From Dehalococcoidia bacterium (lineage in GTDB: Bacteria; Chloroflexota; Dehalococcoidia; JACQUA01), in NCBI GenBank assembly GCA_030689845.1, contig JAUYHV010000335.1:1-16354 (forward strand): DNA of 16,354 nucleotides, written 5' to 3'. This document shows positions 7,445 to 14,614 of this stretch, piece after piece; within the stretch, counting starts at the first letter, position 1, and every line of letters starts with the position of its first letter. Both the position numbers and the translations under genes were made by a program. Under the pieces are notes generated by a model. The model was not told the DNA's origin. It ran no database searches and was given only the letters and a program-made list of their open reading frames with translations.

Positions 7445-8509
7445 TTACTTTTCAGAATGGCTCAATACCGCTGCCCTGCCATCCTCCACCAGCACCAGGT
7501 CTTCAATCCTGATACCCCCCCAACCATTGATATAAATACCGGGCTCAACGGTGAATACCATGTTGTCTTCCAGAACCGTAGACGAACCGGGTCCGATCCT
7601 CGGTTCTTCGTGGGCGGCGAGTCCTACGCCGTGCCCGAGACCGTGGCCAAAGTCTTCACCGTGTCCGGCCCCGGAAATAATTTCGCGAGCGTACCCATCG
7701 ATATCGCCTGCGGTCCGACCGGCGGAAATATTATCAATGGCTGCCTGCTGGGCTTCAAGTACGATATTATATAACGTATCGAAGGTTTTGTCCTTCTGTC
7801 CCAGGTAAACAGTCCTGCTCAGGTCGCTCATATACCCGTTGATGTTAGCCCCGATATCTATGATAACAGGCTCTCCCCGGCTGATTTCCCGGGACCCCGG
7901 TCTGTGGTGGGGCATGGCGGCATTGCTGCCGCTGGCTACAATCAGTTCGAAGGGTGGGGCATCTCCCCCTGCCTGGCGCATGAACTTTTCCATTTCCCAG
8001 GCCAGTTCTTTTTCCGTGATTCCCGGACGGATAACCGATAAACAGCGCTCGAAGGCGGCATCGGCAAGACGGGCAGCTTCCCTGATATTTTCGATTTCCC
8101 GGGTGTCCTTTACCGCCCGCAATCTGTCAACAATACCTTCGGTAGGGGTAAGACTGATACCCTTGCCTGTTTTTTCAATGGAACCGGAGAGTTTTTTGAA
8201 AACAGAGAATGAAATATCCGATGCCTCAAAACCGAGTTTCCGGATTTCCGAATCCAAAACAAGGGCAGGCACCCAGCCGTCCATATCACCGGATATCCTT
8301 ATAATTCTGAAATCCGGCGCCTGCTCTGCGGCCTGCTCGGTGTAGCGAAAATCGGTGGCAAGAACCGCGTCTTGGATAGAAATCAGCAGGTAACCCGCAG
8401 TCCCGGCAAATCCGCTCAGGTACCGGCGGTTTTCAGCCTGGGAAATAAAAATAGCATCCAGCCCTTCCTCCAGCAGCTTTTGTCTTGTTTTCTCGAGGCG
8501 AGGATTCAA
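7445..8509 (-). CDS. M24-family Xaa-Pro peptidase (aminopeptidase P / prolidase type)
   Basis: A 354-residue cytoplasmic metallopeptidase that removes residues next to proline from peptides. An N-terminal creatinase-like domain (1-125) precedes the pita-bread catalytic domain (about 130-354). The five metal ligands are visible: Asp218 (IIDIGA), Asp229 (SDLSRT), His293 (GLGHGVGL), Glu322 (TVEPGIY) and Glu336 (RIEDLV). The proton-shuttle region MPHHRP is at 199-204. The length is normal. The start is a TTG that overlaps the aroQ stop codon by 3 bases (TTGA), with AAAGG about 10 nt upstream, so translation is likely coupled. In many Firmicutes this gene sits between aroQ and efp. Here efp is absent and the PHP gene follows. 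Confidence 0.9.
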   Translation of the reverse strand: MNPRLEKTRQKLLEEGLDAIFISQAENRRYLSGFAGTAGYLLISIQDAVLATDFRYTEQAAEQAPDFRIIRISGDMDGWVPALVLDSEIRKLGFEASDISFSVFKKLSGSIEKTGKGISLTPTEGIVDRLRAVKDTREIENIREAARLADAAFERCLSVIRPGITEKELAWEMEKFMRQAGGDAPPFELIVASGSNAAMPHHRPGSREISRGEPVIIDIGANINGYMSDLSRTVYLGQKDKTFDTLYNIVLEAQQAAIDNISAGRTAGDIDGYAREIISGAGHGEDFGHGLGHGVGLAAHEEPRIGPGSSTVLEDNMVFTVEPGIYINGWGGIRIEDLVLVEDGRAAVLSHSEK

Positions 8510-8952
8510 ACGGGCTTACCTTTTTGTAAATCGGCCGCCACGGCTTCAAGTGCCAGCAAATACCCCATCCATCCCAGTCCGCTTATCTGGCCCCTGGCAA
8601 CAGGAGCTATAACAGAGTGAGACCTCCACTCTTCGCGGGCATAAATATTCGAAAGGTGGACCTCAACAACGGGGATGGAAACATCGCCCAGGGCATCCCT
8701 CAGGGAAAGCCCGTAGTGGGTAAGGGCGCCGGGATTTATTATAATGGCTGAGGATTTTGGAGCTTCCGCCTGGATAAAGTCAACCAGGCTGCCTTCGCTG
8801 TTGGACTGGTAGAAACTGGCCTCCAGCCCCAGTTCACCGGCCCGCTTTTTCAAAAGCCCGTTGATTTCTTCCAGCGTTTTTGCGCCGTAGAACTCAGGGT
8901 TTCTTTTACCCAGCAAATTAAGATTAGGACCGTTTATTATCAGTACCCTCAC
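8506..8952 (-). CDS. aroQ: Type II 3-dehydroquinate dehydratase
   Basis: This enzyme dehydrates 3-dehydroquinate to 3-dehydroshikimate, the third step of the shikimate pathway. The 148-residue length fits the dodecameric type II family. Diagnostic parts are INGPNLNLLGKR (6-17) with Arg17, PEFYG with catalytic Tyr22, INPGALTHY (72-80) with Asn74 and His80, and the EVHLSN segment with His99. The start is GTG 8952, preceded by GAGGGGG at about 5 nt. A longer frame back to 9000 lacks family homology. It heads the tight aroQ–peptidase–PHP–formyltransferase–HAD run, although no other shikimate gene is in the window. Confidence 0.95.
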   Translation of the reverse strand: MRVLIINGPNLNLLGKRNPEFYGAKTLEEINGLLKKRAGELGLEASFYQSNSEGSLVDFIQAEAPKSSAIIINPGALTHYGLSLRDALGDVSIPVVEVHLSNIYAREEWRSHSVIAPVARGQISGLGWMGYLLALEAVAADLQKGKPV

Positions 8953-9046
8953 GTTGACCCCCTCTTTTTTTATTTCGCCTGAATGGAGTTGTGGACACAA
9001 ATAAAATCAATGAAATATTAAGAATAATTATAAACCAGATTGGAAG

Positions 9047-9066
9047 AAAAAATAAGGGGTTTCCCC
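9047..9066 (-). terminator. Weak intrinsic terminator after xerC
   Basis: On the - strand GGGG-AAA-CCCC (9056-9066) is followed by TTATTTTTT. The stem is only 4 bp, so termination is probably partial. A TATAAT on the - strand at 9027-9032 just downstream could be the -10 of an aroQ promoter, but no convincing -35 box is present. Confidence 0.35.
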
Positions 9067-9104
9067 TGAATCACCCCCCGGGGAGACAAAATTATTTCCG
9101 GCTG

Positions 9105-10025
9105 CTACCCGTTATCCGTTTCCCCGTCTTTATGCTGCTGGCTCCGGGGATGAGCGGCGAGGTACACCTGCCGCGCCCTCGCCTGGGTCACATGGGTGTA
9201 TACCTGGGTGGTTGATAACTGGGCATGCCCGAGGAGTTCCTGCACTACCCGGAGGTCGGCTCCGCCGTCCAGCAGGTGGGTGGCAAAGGAATGGCGGAAA
9301 AGGTGGGGATGTATTTTCTTGCCCAGTCCGGACTTGAGGGCGTACTTGTCCAGGATATGCTGCACCCTGCGCACCGCTACCCTTGCACCGTCCTTGTTCA
9401 GGAACAGGGCGTCGTTTTTCCTGTCTCCCAGCAATTGAATCCTGGCCAGTTTCATATAGGCCTCCAGGGCTTTTACTGCCGGCTGCCCCATGAGGGTAAT
9501 CCTTTCCTTGGAACCTTTACCCAGGACCCTTATTTCCCTGGTCTCCATGTTGACGTCGGCAACATTCAGTCCGGTAATTTCGCTTACCCTGAGACCTGAA
9601 GCGTAAAGGAGTTCCAGCAGGGCACGGTCCCGGATTCCCTGTGGGGTGGAATCCCCCGGAGCTTCAAGGACTTTGGCCACCTCAGTTATTGAAAGCAGTT
9701 CCGGGAGGCGTTTGTCCAGCTTCGGGGTCCCCGTGGTAGCTACGGGACTGCTGTTGATTATTTTTTCCCGTAGAAGATAGCCGTAAAAAGAACGCAGGGC
9801 CGAGAGTTTTCTGGCAATGCTGCCCCTAACCGTGCCTTTCTCCATCAACCAGGCCAGATACTGCCGCACCATGGCATGTTCCACCTCATCGAGGGAGACA
9901 ATTTTTTGCTCCTTCAGATAACCAAGAAACTCCATAATATCCGTAAGGTAATTACGGATGGTGTAATGGGAAACCCCCCGTTCCACCCGGAGGAAATCAA
10001 CGTATTTATCCAGTACCGGTTGCAT
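9105..10025 (-). CDS. xerC: Tyrosine recombinase XerC
   Basis: Site-specific recombinase that resolves chromosome dimers at dif, with XerD and FtsK as usual partners. The 306-residue product has the SAM-like N-terminal DNA-binding domain (1-90) and the catalytic domain. The full active set aligns with XerD spacing: Arg146 (GLRVSE), Lys170 (LGKGSKE), His241 and Arg244 (HLFRH), His267 (LLGHAQ) and nucleophile Tyr276 (TTQVY). The position downstream of dprA–topA is the usual Firmicute place, which supports a housekeeping role rather than a phage integrase. The ATG at 10025 has no Shine-Dalgarno sequence, and a promoter lies right before it. trmFO (usually upstream) and hslVU–codY (usually downstream) are missing. 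Confidence 0.9.
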   Translation of the reverse strand: MQPVLDKYVDFLRVERGVSHYTIRNYLTDIMEFLGYLKEQKIVSLDEVEHAMVRQYLAWLMEKGTVRGSIARKLSALRSFYGYLLREKIINSSPVATTGTPKLDKRLPELLSITEVAKVLEAPGDSTPQGIRDRALLELLYASGLRVSEITGLNVADVNMETREIRVLGKGSKERITLMGQPAVKALEAYMKLARIQLLGDRKNDALFLNKDGARVAVRRVQHILDKYALKSGLGKKIHPHLFRHSFATHLLDGGADLRVVQELLGHAQLSTTQVYTHVTQARARQVYLAAHPRSQQHKDGETDNG

Positions 10026-10032
10026 AAAAAAT

Positions 10033-10061
10033 GTTATACAGTCAGAAAATCACAGTGTCTT
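10033..10061 (-). promoter_or_regulatory. Promoter placed for a leaderless xerC mRNA
   Basis: On the - strand AAGACA (10056-10061), a 17-bp spacer and TATAAC (10033-10038). Only 7 bases (ATTTTTT) separate the -10 box from the xerC ATG, so transcription would start at or next to the start codon. This fits the absence of a Shine-Dalgarno sequence. Confidence 0.5.
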
Positions 10062-10106
10062 GGAAGATATAATACCACTCTTTGCAAAACCTTTTAGCCT
10101 TAGCCT

Positions 10107-10256
10107 TCCGCGAAACGCCACAAAATCCCCCTTAATCCCCCTTTTATAAAGGGGGAAATAGAGCCTCTCCCTTTCGTAAAGGGTACAAATCAAGCCTCTC
10201 CCTTTCGTAAAGGGAGATTGAGAGGGATTTGAAAGCACTTCTATAAGTTTCGCGGG
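10107..10256. repeat. Cluster of short hairpin repeats between topA and xerC
   Basis: Bounded by an inverted pair, CCGCGAAAC (10108-10116) and GTTTCGCGG (10247-10255). Inside are CCCCCTTT-TAT-AAAGGGGG (8-bp stem, 3-nt loop, about 10130-10155) and two direct copies of the 21-mer GCCTCTCCCTTTCGTAAAGGG (its last base starts the next line) at 10163-10183 and 10194-10214. Each copy contains the hairpin CCCTTT-CGT-AAAGGG. No gene is seen here. The style matches the repeats around the DUF559 gene. Confidence 0.75.
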
Positions 10257-10294
10257 AATCCAAGAACGTCGGATCAATTCGAGAACGCTCCTGG

Positions 10295-10316
10295 ATTCCG
10301 GCTCGGAGGCCGGAAT
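10295..10316. repeat. ATTCC-type hairpin repeat
   Basis: ATTCCGGC, loop TCGGAG, GCCGGAAT: a perfect 8-bp stem. It belongs to the same ATTCC…GGAAT family as the two hairpins inside the element at 16223-16354. Confidence 0.65.
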
Positions 10317-10331
10317 GGCAGTGCCCCTACT

Positions 10332-10357
10332 GTCACCCCGAGCGAAGTCGAGGGGTC
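10332..10357 (+). repeat. GAGCGAAGTCGA repeat, copy 1
   Basis: A 26-nt unit: GTCA, CCCC, GAGCGAAGTCGA, GGGG, TC. The CCCC and GGGG blocks pair. An inverted copy lies at 10442-10467 with different but still pairing stem bases. Confidence 0.7.
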
Positions 10358-10441
10358 TGGTAACAATTGTAAGGACAGGTTTCAAACCTACCTTTACACA
10401 GACAATTTCTGTTTATATAAACCCGGGCTGCTCTCGAAATA

Positions 10442-10467
10442 GATGCTTCGACTTCGCTCAGCATGAC
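10442..10467 (-). repeat. GAGCGAAGTCGA repeat, copy 2 (inverted)
   Basis: Read on the - strand: GTCA, TGCT, GAGCGAAGTCGA, AGCA, TC. The 12-nt core is identical to copy 1. It lies 12 bp downstream of the topA stop. No T-run makes either copy a clear terminator. Confidence 0.7.
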
Positions 10468-10478
10468 AGGGATCTTTA

Positions 10479-12614
10479 TTAACTATTCAGTGCGGCTGCC
10501 GGTTCTTTTACCTCAAGGGCTCCTTTGTAATCGCAACCGGTACATTTCACGCTGTTTTTCCCGTACTCCGTTAAAAGCCCTTTGCATTCCGGGCAGGGCA
10601 TGGAGACGGGCCTGCGGCCCGTGGTAAATTTACAATCGGGGTAGTTTGAACAGCCGTAGAATATCTTTTTCTTCTTGCTGCGCCTTTCCAGGAGATCACC
10701 GCCGCAGTCATGGTGCGGGCATTTCACATCCAGTTTTTTTGCCAGGGGTTTGGTAAACTTGCAATTGGGATAATCGCTGCAGGCGACGAACTTCCCAAAA
10801 CGCCCGGACCTGATTACCAGGGGCTTGCCGCAGGTGGGGCACGGTTCTCCGGTGGCTTCGGGTTCGATTTTAACCTTTTCAATATTCTGGTAGGCCTGAT
10901 CGAGGGTAATTTCAAAGGGTTCGTAGAATTCTTTAAGCATGGGAACCCATTCTCTTTCGCCCCTGGCTATCTCGTCCAGTTCCTCCTCTATACGAGCGGT
11001 AAAATTAAGGTCAACGATATTACCGAAATGGGCGACCAGCAGGTCATTAACCGTAATTCCGATATCCTCGGGTTGAAACCGCCCCTGGACCTTCTTTACA
11101 TATTCCCGATCCTGAATAGTGGAAATAATTGGGGCATAGGTGCTGGGACGCCCTATGCCTGCATCCTCCAGGGCCTTAATAAGGGTGGCCTCGGAGTAAC
11201 GCTGCGGCGGCTGGGTAAAATGCTGTTCCGGGAAAAGCTTTATCAATTTTAGTTTTTCCCCTTTTGTAAGCTGGGGTAAACTGGCTTTGCCCTGCTCGTC
11301 GTCGTTTTCGTCTTTACTCTCAATGTAAAGGGACATAAATCCCGGAAACTGTGACACCCAGCATACCGTCCTGAACAGGTACGACTTTCCCCCGGATTCA
11401 CTTTCGGCCTTGACCTCTACCGTTGTAACCTGGAAAACGGCCGCAGCCATCTGGCTGGCTACCATTCTTTTCCAGATAAGGTCGTATAATTTATACTGGT
11501 TGGAAGCTAAAAAAGGTTTCACGGACGCCGGCTCCCTGTGTATCCGGGTGGGGCGGATAGCCTCATGGGCTTCCTGAGCGCCTTTTGCTTTCCTGGTGAA
11601 CTGCCTGGAGTGGGGCGGTAAATGGTTACTCCCGAATTTTTCGCTTATGAAATCGCGGGTTTCCGCTATCGCCTGCTGGGCCACCCGCGTGGAGTCGGTG
11701 CGCATGTAGGTTATAAGGCCCACGGTGCCTTCTTCCCCCAGGGGAAGTCCCTCGTAGAGCTGCTGGGCCAAGGCCATGGTCTGCTTGGCGGAAAACCCGA
11801 GCTTGCGCGAGGCCTCCTGCTGGAGGGTACTGGTGATAAAAGGCGGCGCCGGCTGCCGTAGCGCTTCCTTCAGGGAAACGTTACTAACGCTGTACCGGGA
11901 CTTCTCCAGAACGCTGCGCAACGCTTCCGCTTCTTTCTCGCCCGGGATTTCAACCTTTTTCCCGCTGCCGTCTTTGATAAGCTGGGCGCGAAAGCTCTCT
12001 TTTGCGTCGCCCTGCAATTTGTTCAGCTCCGCCTCGATGGTCCAGTATTCTTTTTTTACAAAACCCAGGATTTCCCTTTCCCGGTCCACGATAATTTTCA
12101 CAGCCACCGACTGTACCCTTCCTGCGGAAAGGCCTTTCCGTATCTTGCGCCACAGGAGAGGGCTGATCTTGTAGCCCACAAGCCTGTCCAGCAAACGGCG
12201 GGCCTGCTGGGCGTTTACCAGGGGCATATTTATTTCCCGGCTGTGTTTAAAAGCCTCCTGGACAGCCTCTTTGGTTATTTCATGGAAGACCACCCGGCGT
12301 ATTTGCCCTGGGGCTATTTTTGCTGCCTGGGTGATGTGCCAGGAAATAGCTTCACCTTCCCTGTCAGGGTCTGTGGCCAGGTAAACATATTTTGCCTCCC
12401 CGGCCGCCTTTTTCAACTCGTTTACCACCTTTTTTTTATCCCGTGAGACCACGTACTGGGGGGTAAAGTTATTGGAAATGTCGATACCGAGCTTGCTTTC
12501 GGGTAAGTCCATCACGTGCCCGACGGATGCTTTTACCACGAAGCGGGAGCCCAGGATTTTAGTGATTGTTCTGGCTTTTGCCGGAGATTCAACGATTACC
12601 AGGTCTTTTGCCAT
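10479..12614 (-). CDS. topA: DNA topoisomerase I (type IA)
   Basis: Relaxes negative supercoils by transient single-strand cleavage. The 711-residue protein starts with a Toprim domain (VESPAKA at 8-14 with Glu9; TDPDREGE at 81-88 with the metal-binding acidic residues). The catalytic Tyr303 is in GLITYMRTDS (299-308). Three C-terminal zinc fingers are all complete: Cys592/595/612/618, Cys632/637/655/661 and Cys674/677/691/694. The length is normal for Clostridia. The ATG at 12614 has only a distant AAGGA (about 16 nt). It has its own promoter in the 278-bp gap after dprA, and a repeat-filled gap follows it before xerC. Confidence 0.97.
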   Translation of the reverse strand: MAKDLVIVESPAKARTITKILGSRFVVKASVGHVMDLPESKLGIDISNNFTPQYVVSRDKKKVVNELKKAAGEAKYVYLATDPDREGEAISWHITQAAKIAPGQIRRVVFHEITKEAVQEAFKHSREINMPLVNAQQARRLLDRLVGYKISPLLWRKIRKGLSAGRVQSVAVKIIVDREREILGFVKKEYWTIEAELNKLQGDAKESFRAQLIKDGSGKKVEIPGEKEAEALRSVLEKSRYSVSNVSLKEALRQPAPPFITSTLQQEASRKLGFSAKQTMALAQQLYEGLPLGEEGTVGLITYMRTDSTRVAQQAIAETRDFISEKFGSNHLPPHSRQFTRKAKGAQEAHEAIRPTRIHREPASVKPFLASNQYKLYDLIWKRMVASQMAAAVFQVTTVEVKAESESGGKSYLFRTVCWVSQFPGFMSLYIESKDENDDEQGKASLPQLTKGEKLKLIKLFPEQHFTQPPQRYSEATLIKALEDAGIGRPSTYAPIISTIQDREYVKKVQGRFQPEDIGITVNDLLVAHFGNIVDLNFTARIEEELDEIARGEREWVPMLKEFYEPFEITLDQAYQNIEKVKIEPEATGEPCPTCGKPLVIRSGRFGKFVACSDYPNCKFTKPLAKKLDVKCPHHDCGGDLLERRSKKKKIFYGCSNYPDCKFTTGRRPVSMPCPECKGLLTEYGKNSVKCTGCDYKGALEVKEPAAALNS

Positions 12615-12665
12615 AATGTTTTATTAACTTTCCTTGAGTTTTGTTTAAGTCGCAAGCAAATAGAG

Positions 12666-12695
12666 ACAATATCACTTCCCCCATCCATACGTCAA
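12666..12695 (-). promoter_or_regulatory. Probable topA promoter
   Basis: On the - strand TTGACG (12690-12695), an 18-bp spacer and TATTGT (12666-12671). The leader to the topA ATG at 12614 would be about 45 nt. Confidence 0.5.
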
Positions 12696-12790
12696 GGCGT
12701 GGGGCAATAATTAATCCTGCCAAATCGAACACAACCCCTGCCCATTCTTGCTCCCCAAACAATTTTTAATGAATACCGTTCAGCCCCCGG

Positions 12791-12804
12791 CCGGACCGGT
12801 CCGG
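12791..12804. other. GC-rich palindrome between dprA and topA
   Basis: CCGGACCGGTCCGG is a perfect 14-bp palindrome within a longer G/C block (12784-12809). A second small hairpin, AACGG/CCGTT, lies at 12821-12836. There is no T-run, so it is not a clear terminator for dprA. It may be a processing hairpin or a protein-binding site. Confidence 0.4.
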
Positions 12805-12892
12805 GGCCGCATTTTCAGGGAACGGAAGCTGCCGTTGTTAACCAAATGAGGCGCTGAATTAATTTTGTTGCAGGGCAAAGTGAAGTCCCGTT

Positions 12893-13990
12893 CTATTTCC
12901 TGGTGTTGCGCCGGACAACGGCAAAATGCATGGCCCCCACCTGTTTGACCATACCCTTCAATTCCATCATCGCCAGGCTGCCGCTTACCTCAGCGACGGG
13001 AAGGCGGCTTTCACGGCAGATTTCATCTATGTATTTCGGTTCTGGTGTCAGGTATTTCAGCAGGGCTTCTTCCTTTTCATCTGCCGGAAGCATCTCTTTC
13101 ATCTCCAGTTGCTCCGCTGCCATGCTCAGATTCAACTCCTCAAGAACGTCCGTGTAATTGCTTACCAGCTTGGCACCTTCCTGGATGAGATTGTTCGTAC
13201 CCCGGCTGGTGGGCGAGAGTATGCTGCCGGGGACGGCGAAAACCTCCCGGTTCTGTTCCAGGGCCAGGTGGGCCGTTATCAGGGCTCCGCTCTGCTCGTT
13301 GGCCTCGACGACGAGGACACCGAGGCTAAGGCCGCTCATTATACGGTTGCGGCGGGGGAAATGTTCTGGCCTGGGTTTGACTCCGGGGTGGTACTCGCTT
13401 ACCAGAGCGCCGTTTTCCATTATTTCCTTCGCCAGCCTGGCATTCTCCGCCGGATATACTATGTCCAGCCCGCAGGCGAAGATAGCAACCGTCCTGCCGC
13501 CCGCCTGGAGGGCAGCCCTGTGCGCGATGGAATCGATCCCCCGGGCGAGGCCGCTGACAATGCATATGCGGTTCCGGGCCAGGTCTGCGGTGAGTTCCTC
13601 CGCTACCTGGCGGCCGTAAATAGACGGCCTCCGCGTGCCCACCACGGCGATGCTCCATTCATCCTCTTTATTAAGGCTTCCCCTGACGTATAAAACAGGG
13701 GGATAATCGTAAATTTCTTTCAACCTGGAGGGGTAGCGCGGGTCGTTACAGGTATAAGGGACTATATTCAGGCGTTCTATTTTTTCCATCTCCGCATCGG
13801 GTGATATCGCCGGCCTGTGGGAGATTATCGCTTCCACCGACCTTTCGTCCAGCCCGGCAGCCTTCAGGTCCCCCGCGGAGGCTTTCCAGGCATTTTCCAT
13901 CCCGCCCAGTCTGCTGTCCAGAAGGGCAAATTTGGCCCTTCCGATTCCGGGTATCAGGTTAAAGGCAACCCAGTATTTTAAAGCGTCCAT
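12893..13990 (-). CDS. dprA: DNA-processing protein DprA
   Basis: Single-strand DNA-binding protein that loads RecA on incoming DNA in natural transformation. The 365-residue product has an N-terminal helix-hairpin-like region (IPGIGRAK, 13-20) and a Rossmann-like DprA core (about 112-290). The core contains VVGTRRPS (116-123), SGLARGID (146-153), PRRNRIMSGLS (212-222) and SGALITA (234-240). A C-terminal winged-helix domain (about 305-360) follows. The length is normal for the three-domain form. The ATG at 13990 has only a weak upstream GGGAAA. It heads the dprA–topA–xerC series common in Firmicutes, and topA has its own promoter. Confidence 0.95.
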   Translation of the reverse strand: MDALKYWVAFNLIPGIGRAKFALLDSRLGGMENAWKASAGDLKAAGLDERSVEAIISHRPAISPDAEMEKIERLNIVPYTCNDPRYPSRLKEIYDYPPVLYVRGSLNKEDEWSIAVVGTRRPSIYGRQVAEELTADLARNRICIVSGLARGIDSIAHRAALQAGGRTVAIFACGLDIVYPAENARLAKEIMENGALVSEYHPGVKPRPEHFPRRNRIMSGLSLGVLVVEANEQSGALITAHLALEQNREVFAVPGSILSPTSRGTNNLIQEGAKLVSNYTDVLEELNLSMAAEQLEMKEMLPADEKEEALLKYLTPEPKYIDEICRESRLPVAEVSGSLAMMELKGMVKQVGAMHFAVVRRNTRK

Positions 13991-14014
13991 CGTAAAAAGT
14001 TTCCCGAGATTAAA

Positions 14015-14134
14015 TCAGGTCCCATTACCGGCAGATTTCCATCTCTGTGAACCATCCTCAAAAAGGCATAAAATTTCAAGTTCTAAATCCTTAAGATATT
14101 TGGTATCAACCGGCAAATGTTCGTATCTTGCGCT
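14015..14134 (-). pseudogene. Orphan coding-like fragment upstream of dprA
   Basis: A 39-codon open stretch ending in TGA (14015-14017) reads like protein (RYEHLPVDTKYLKDLELEIL, then LFEDGSQRW). It has no ATG, only a TTG. It lies in the same frame as the DUF559 gene, directly after that gene's TAA at 14135-14137. It may be the 3' remnant of a gene displaced by the repeat cassette, or chance. I do not recognise the family. Confidence 0.3.
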
Positions 14135-14614
14135 TTATTCCCCTTTTTCCAAAAGGGGTGTCTGCGAAGCAGACAGGGTATTTAATACCTCCCCCGCTTC
14201 GCGGGTACTCCTTTTATAAAAAGGAGAATTATTTATCCAGGTCTCTATTTGGTTTAATACGTTGTTTAAAGCCTTCTTTACATCTATGTCTTTAAAATGT
14301 AACACAGTAAGCCCTAATGATTGCAGATACCTTCCTCTTTCTTCATCATATTCACCATTAAAATCGTGGCTTTCTCCGTCAACTTCGATTATTAATTTTA
14401 ATTTTGGGCAGTGGAAATCCACGATGTAATTTCCAATTACTTGCTGGCGGGTAAAGTCAAAACCCGACATCTGTCGCTTTTTTAATTTATTCCAGAGCAG
14501 GACTTCTGACAGATTGCCAGCTTTGCGAAGTTCTCTTGCTTTTTGTTTTAATTTTGGATTAAAGGGAAGAATTTGATACCCCGCCGTTCCTTCGGAATAC
14601 CACCCCTTTTTCAA
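14135..14614 (-). CDS. DUF559 / Vsr-like PD-(D/E)XK nuclease-fold protein
   Basis: A 159-residue protein of the DUF559 family, related to very-short-patch-repair and other PD-(D/E)XK endonucleases. Its cellular role is unproven. The family start NPKLKQKARELRK (19-31) and VLLWNKLK (38-45) are followed by the likely active site: Asp66 in YIVDFHC, and Glu77 with Asp79 in IEVDGESHD. The conserved part ends near residue 130. Residues 1-16 (TTG start at 14614) and about 132-159 are encoded by the flanking hairpin repeats, so the protein ends look repeat-derived. No Shine-Dalgarno sequence is clear. It is AT-richer than dprA, suggesting transfer. No methyltransferase or other restriction partner is nearby. 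Confidence 0.75.
   Translation of the reverse strand: MKKGWYSEGTAGYQILPFNPKLKQKARELRKAGNLSEVLLWNKLKKRQMSGFDFTRQQVIGNYIVDFHCPKLKLIIEVDGESHDFNGEYDEERGRYLQSLGLTVLHFKDIDVKKALNNVLNQIETWINNSPFYKRSTREAGEVLNTLSASQTPLLEKGE
14140..14226. repeat. Array of five consecutive 3-nt-loop hairpins
   Basis: Five stems lie end to end, each with a 3-nt loop: CCCCTTTT/AAAAGGGG (14140-14158), GTCTGC/GCAGAC (14160-14174), GGTAT/ATACC (14177-14189), CCCGC/GCGGG (14193-14205) and CTCCTTTT/AAAAGGAG (14208-14226). All lie inside the 3' end of the DUF559 reading frame. Confidence 0.8.

Noticed and set aside
7839..8345. 168-codon + strand frame opposite the Xaa-Pro peptidase
   Set aside because: The peptidase frame has all five metal ligands. 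The opposite frame is a composition shadow.
9105..10025. Tyrosine recombinase as an integrase of a mobile island
   Set aside because: Residue spacing, length and position downstream of dprA–topA fit housekeeping XerC. It is also far from tRNA-Ser.
10163..10214. Two 21-bp direct repeats as a CRISPR array
   Set aside because: There are only two copies, the spacer is 10 bp, each repeat is itself a hairpin, and no cas genes are present.
10710..11252. 180-codon + strand frame opposite topA
   Set aside because: It lies fully within the conserved topA coding region and has no start context or family features.
12926..13693. 255-codon + strand frame opposite dprA
   Set aside because: dprA on the - strand has intact family motifs throughout. 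The + frame shows no recognisable domain and is a shadow of its codon pattern.
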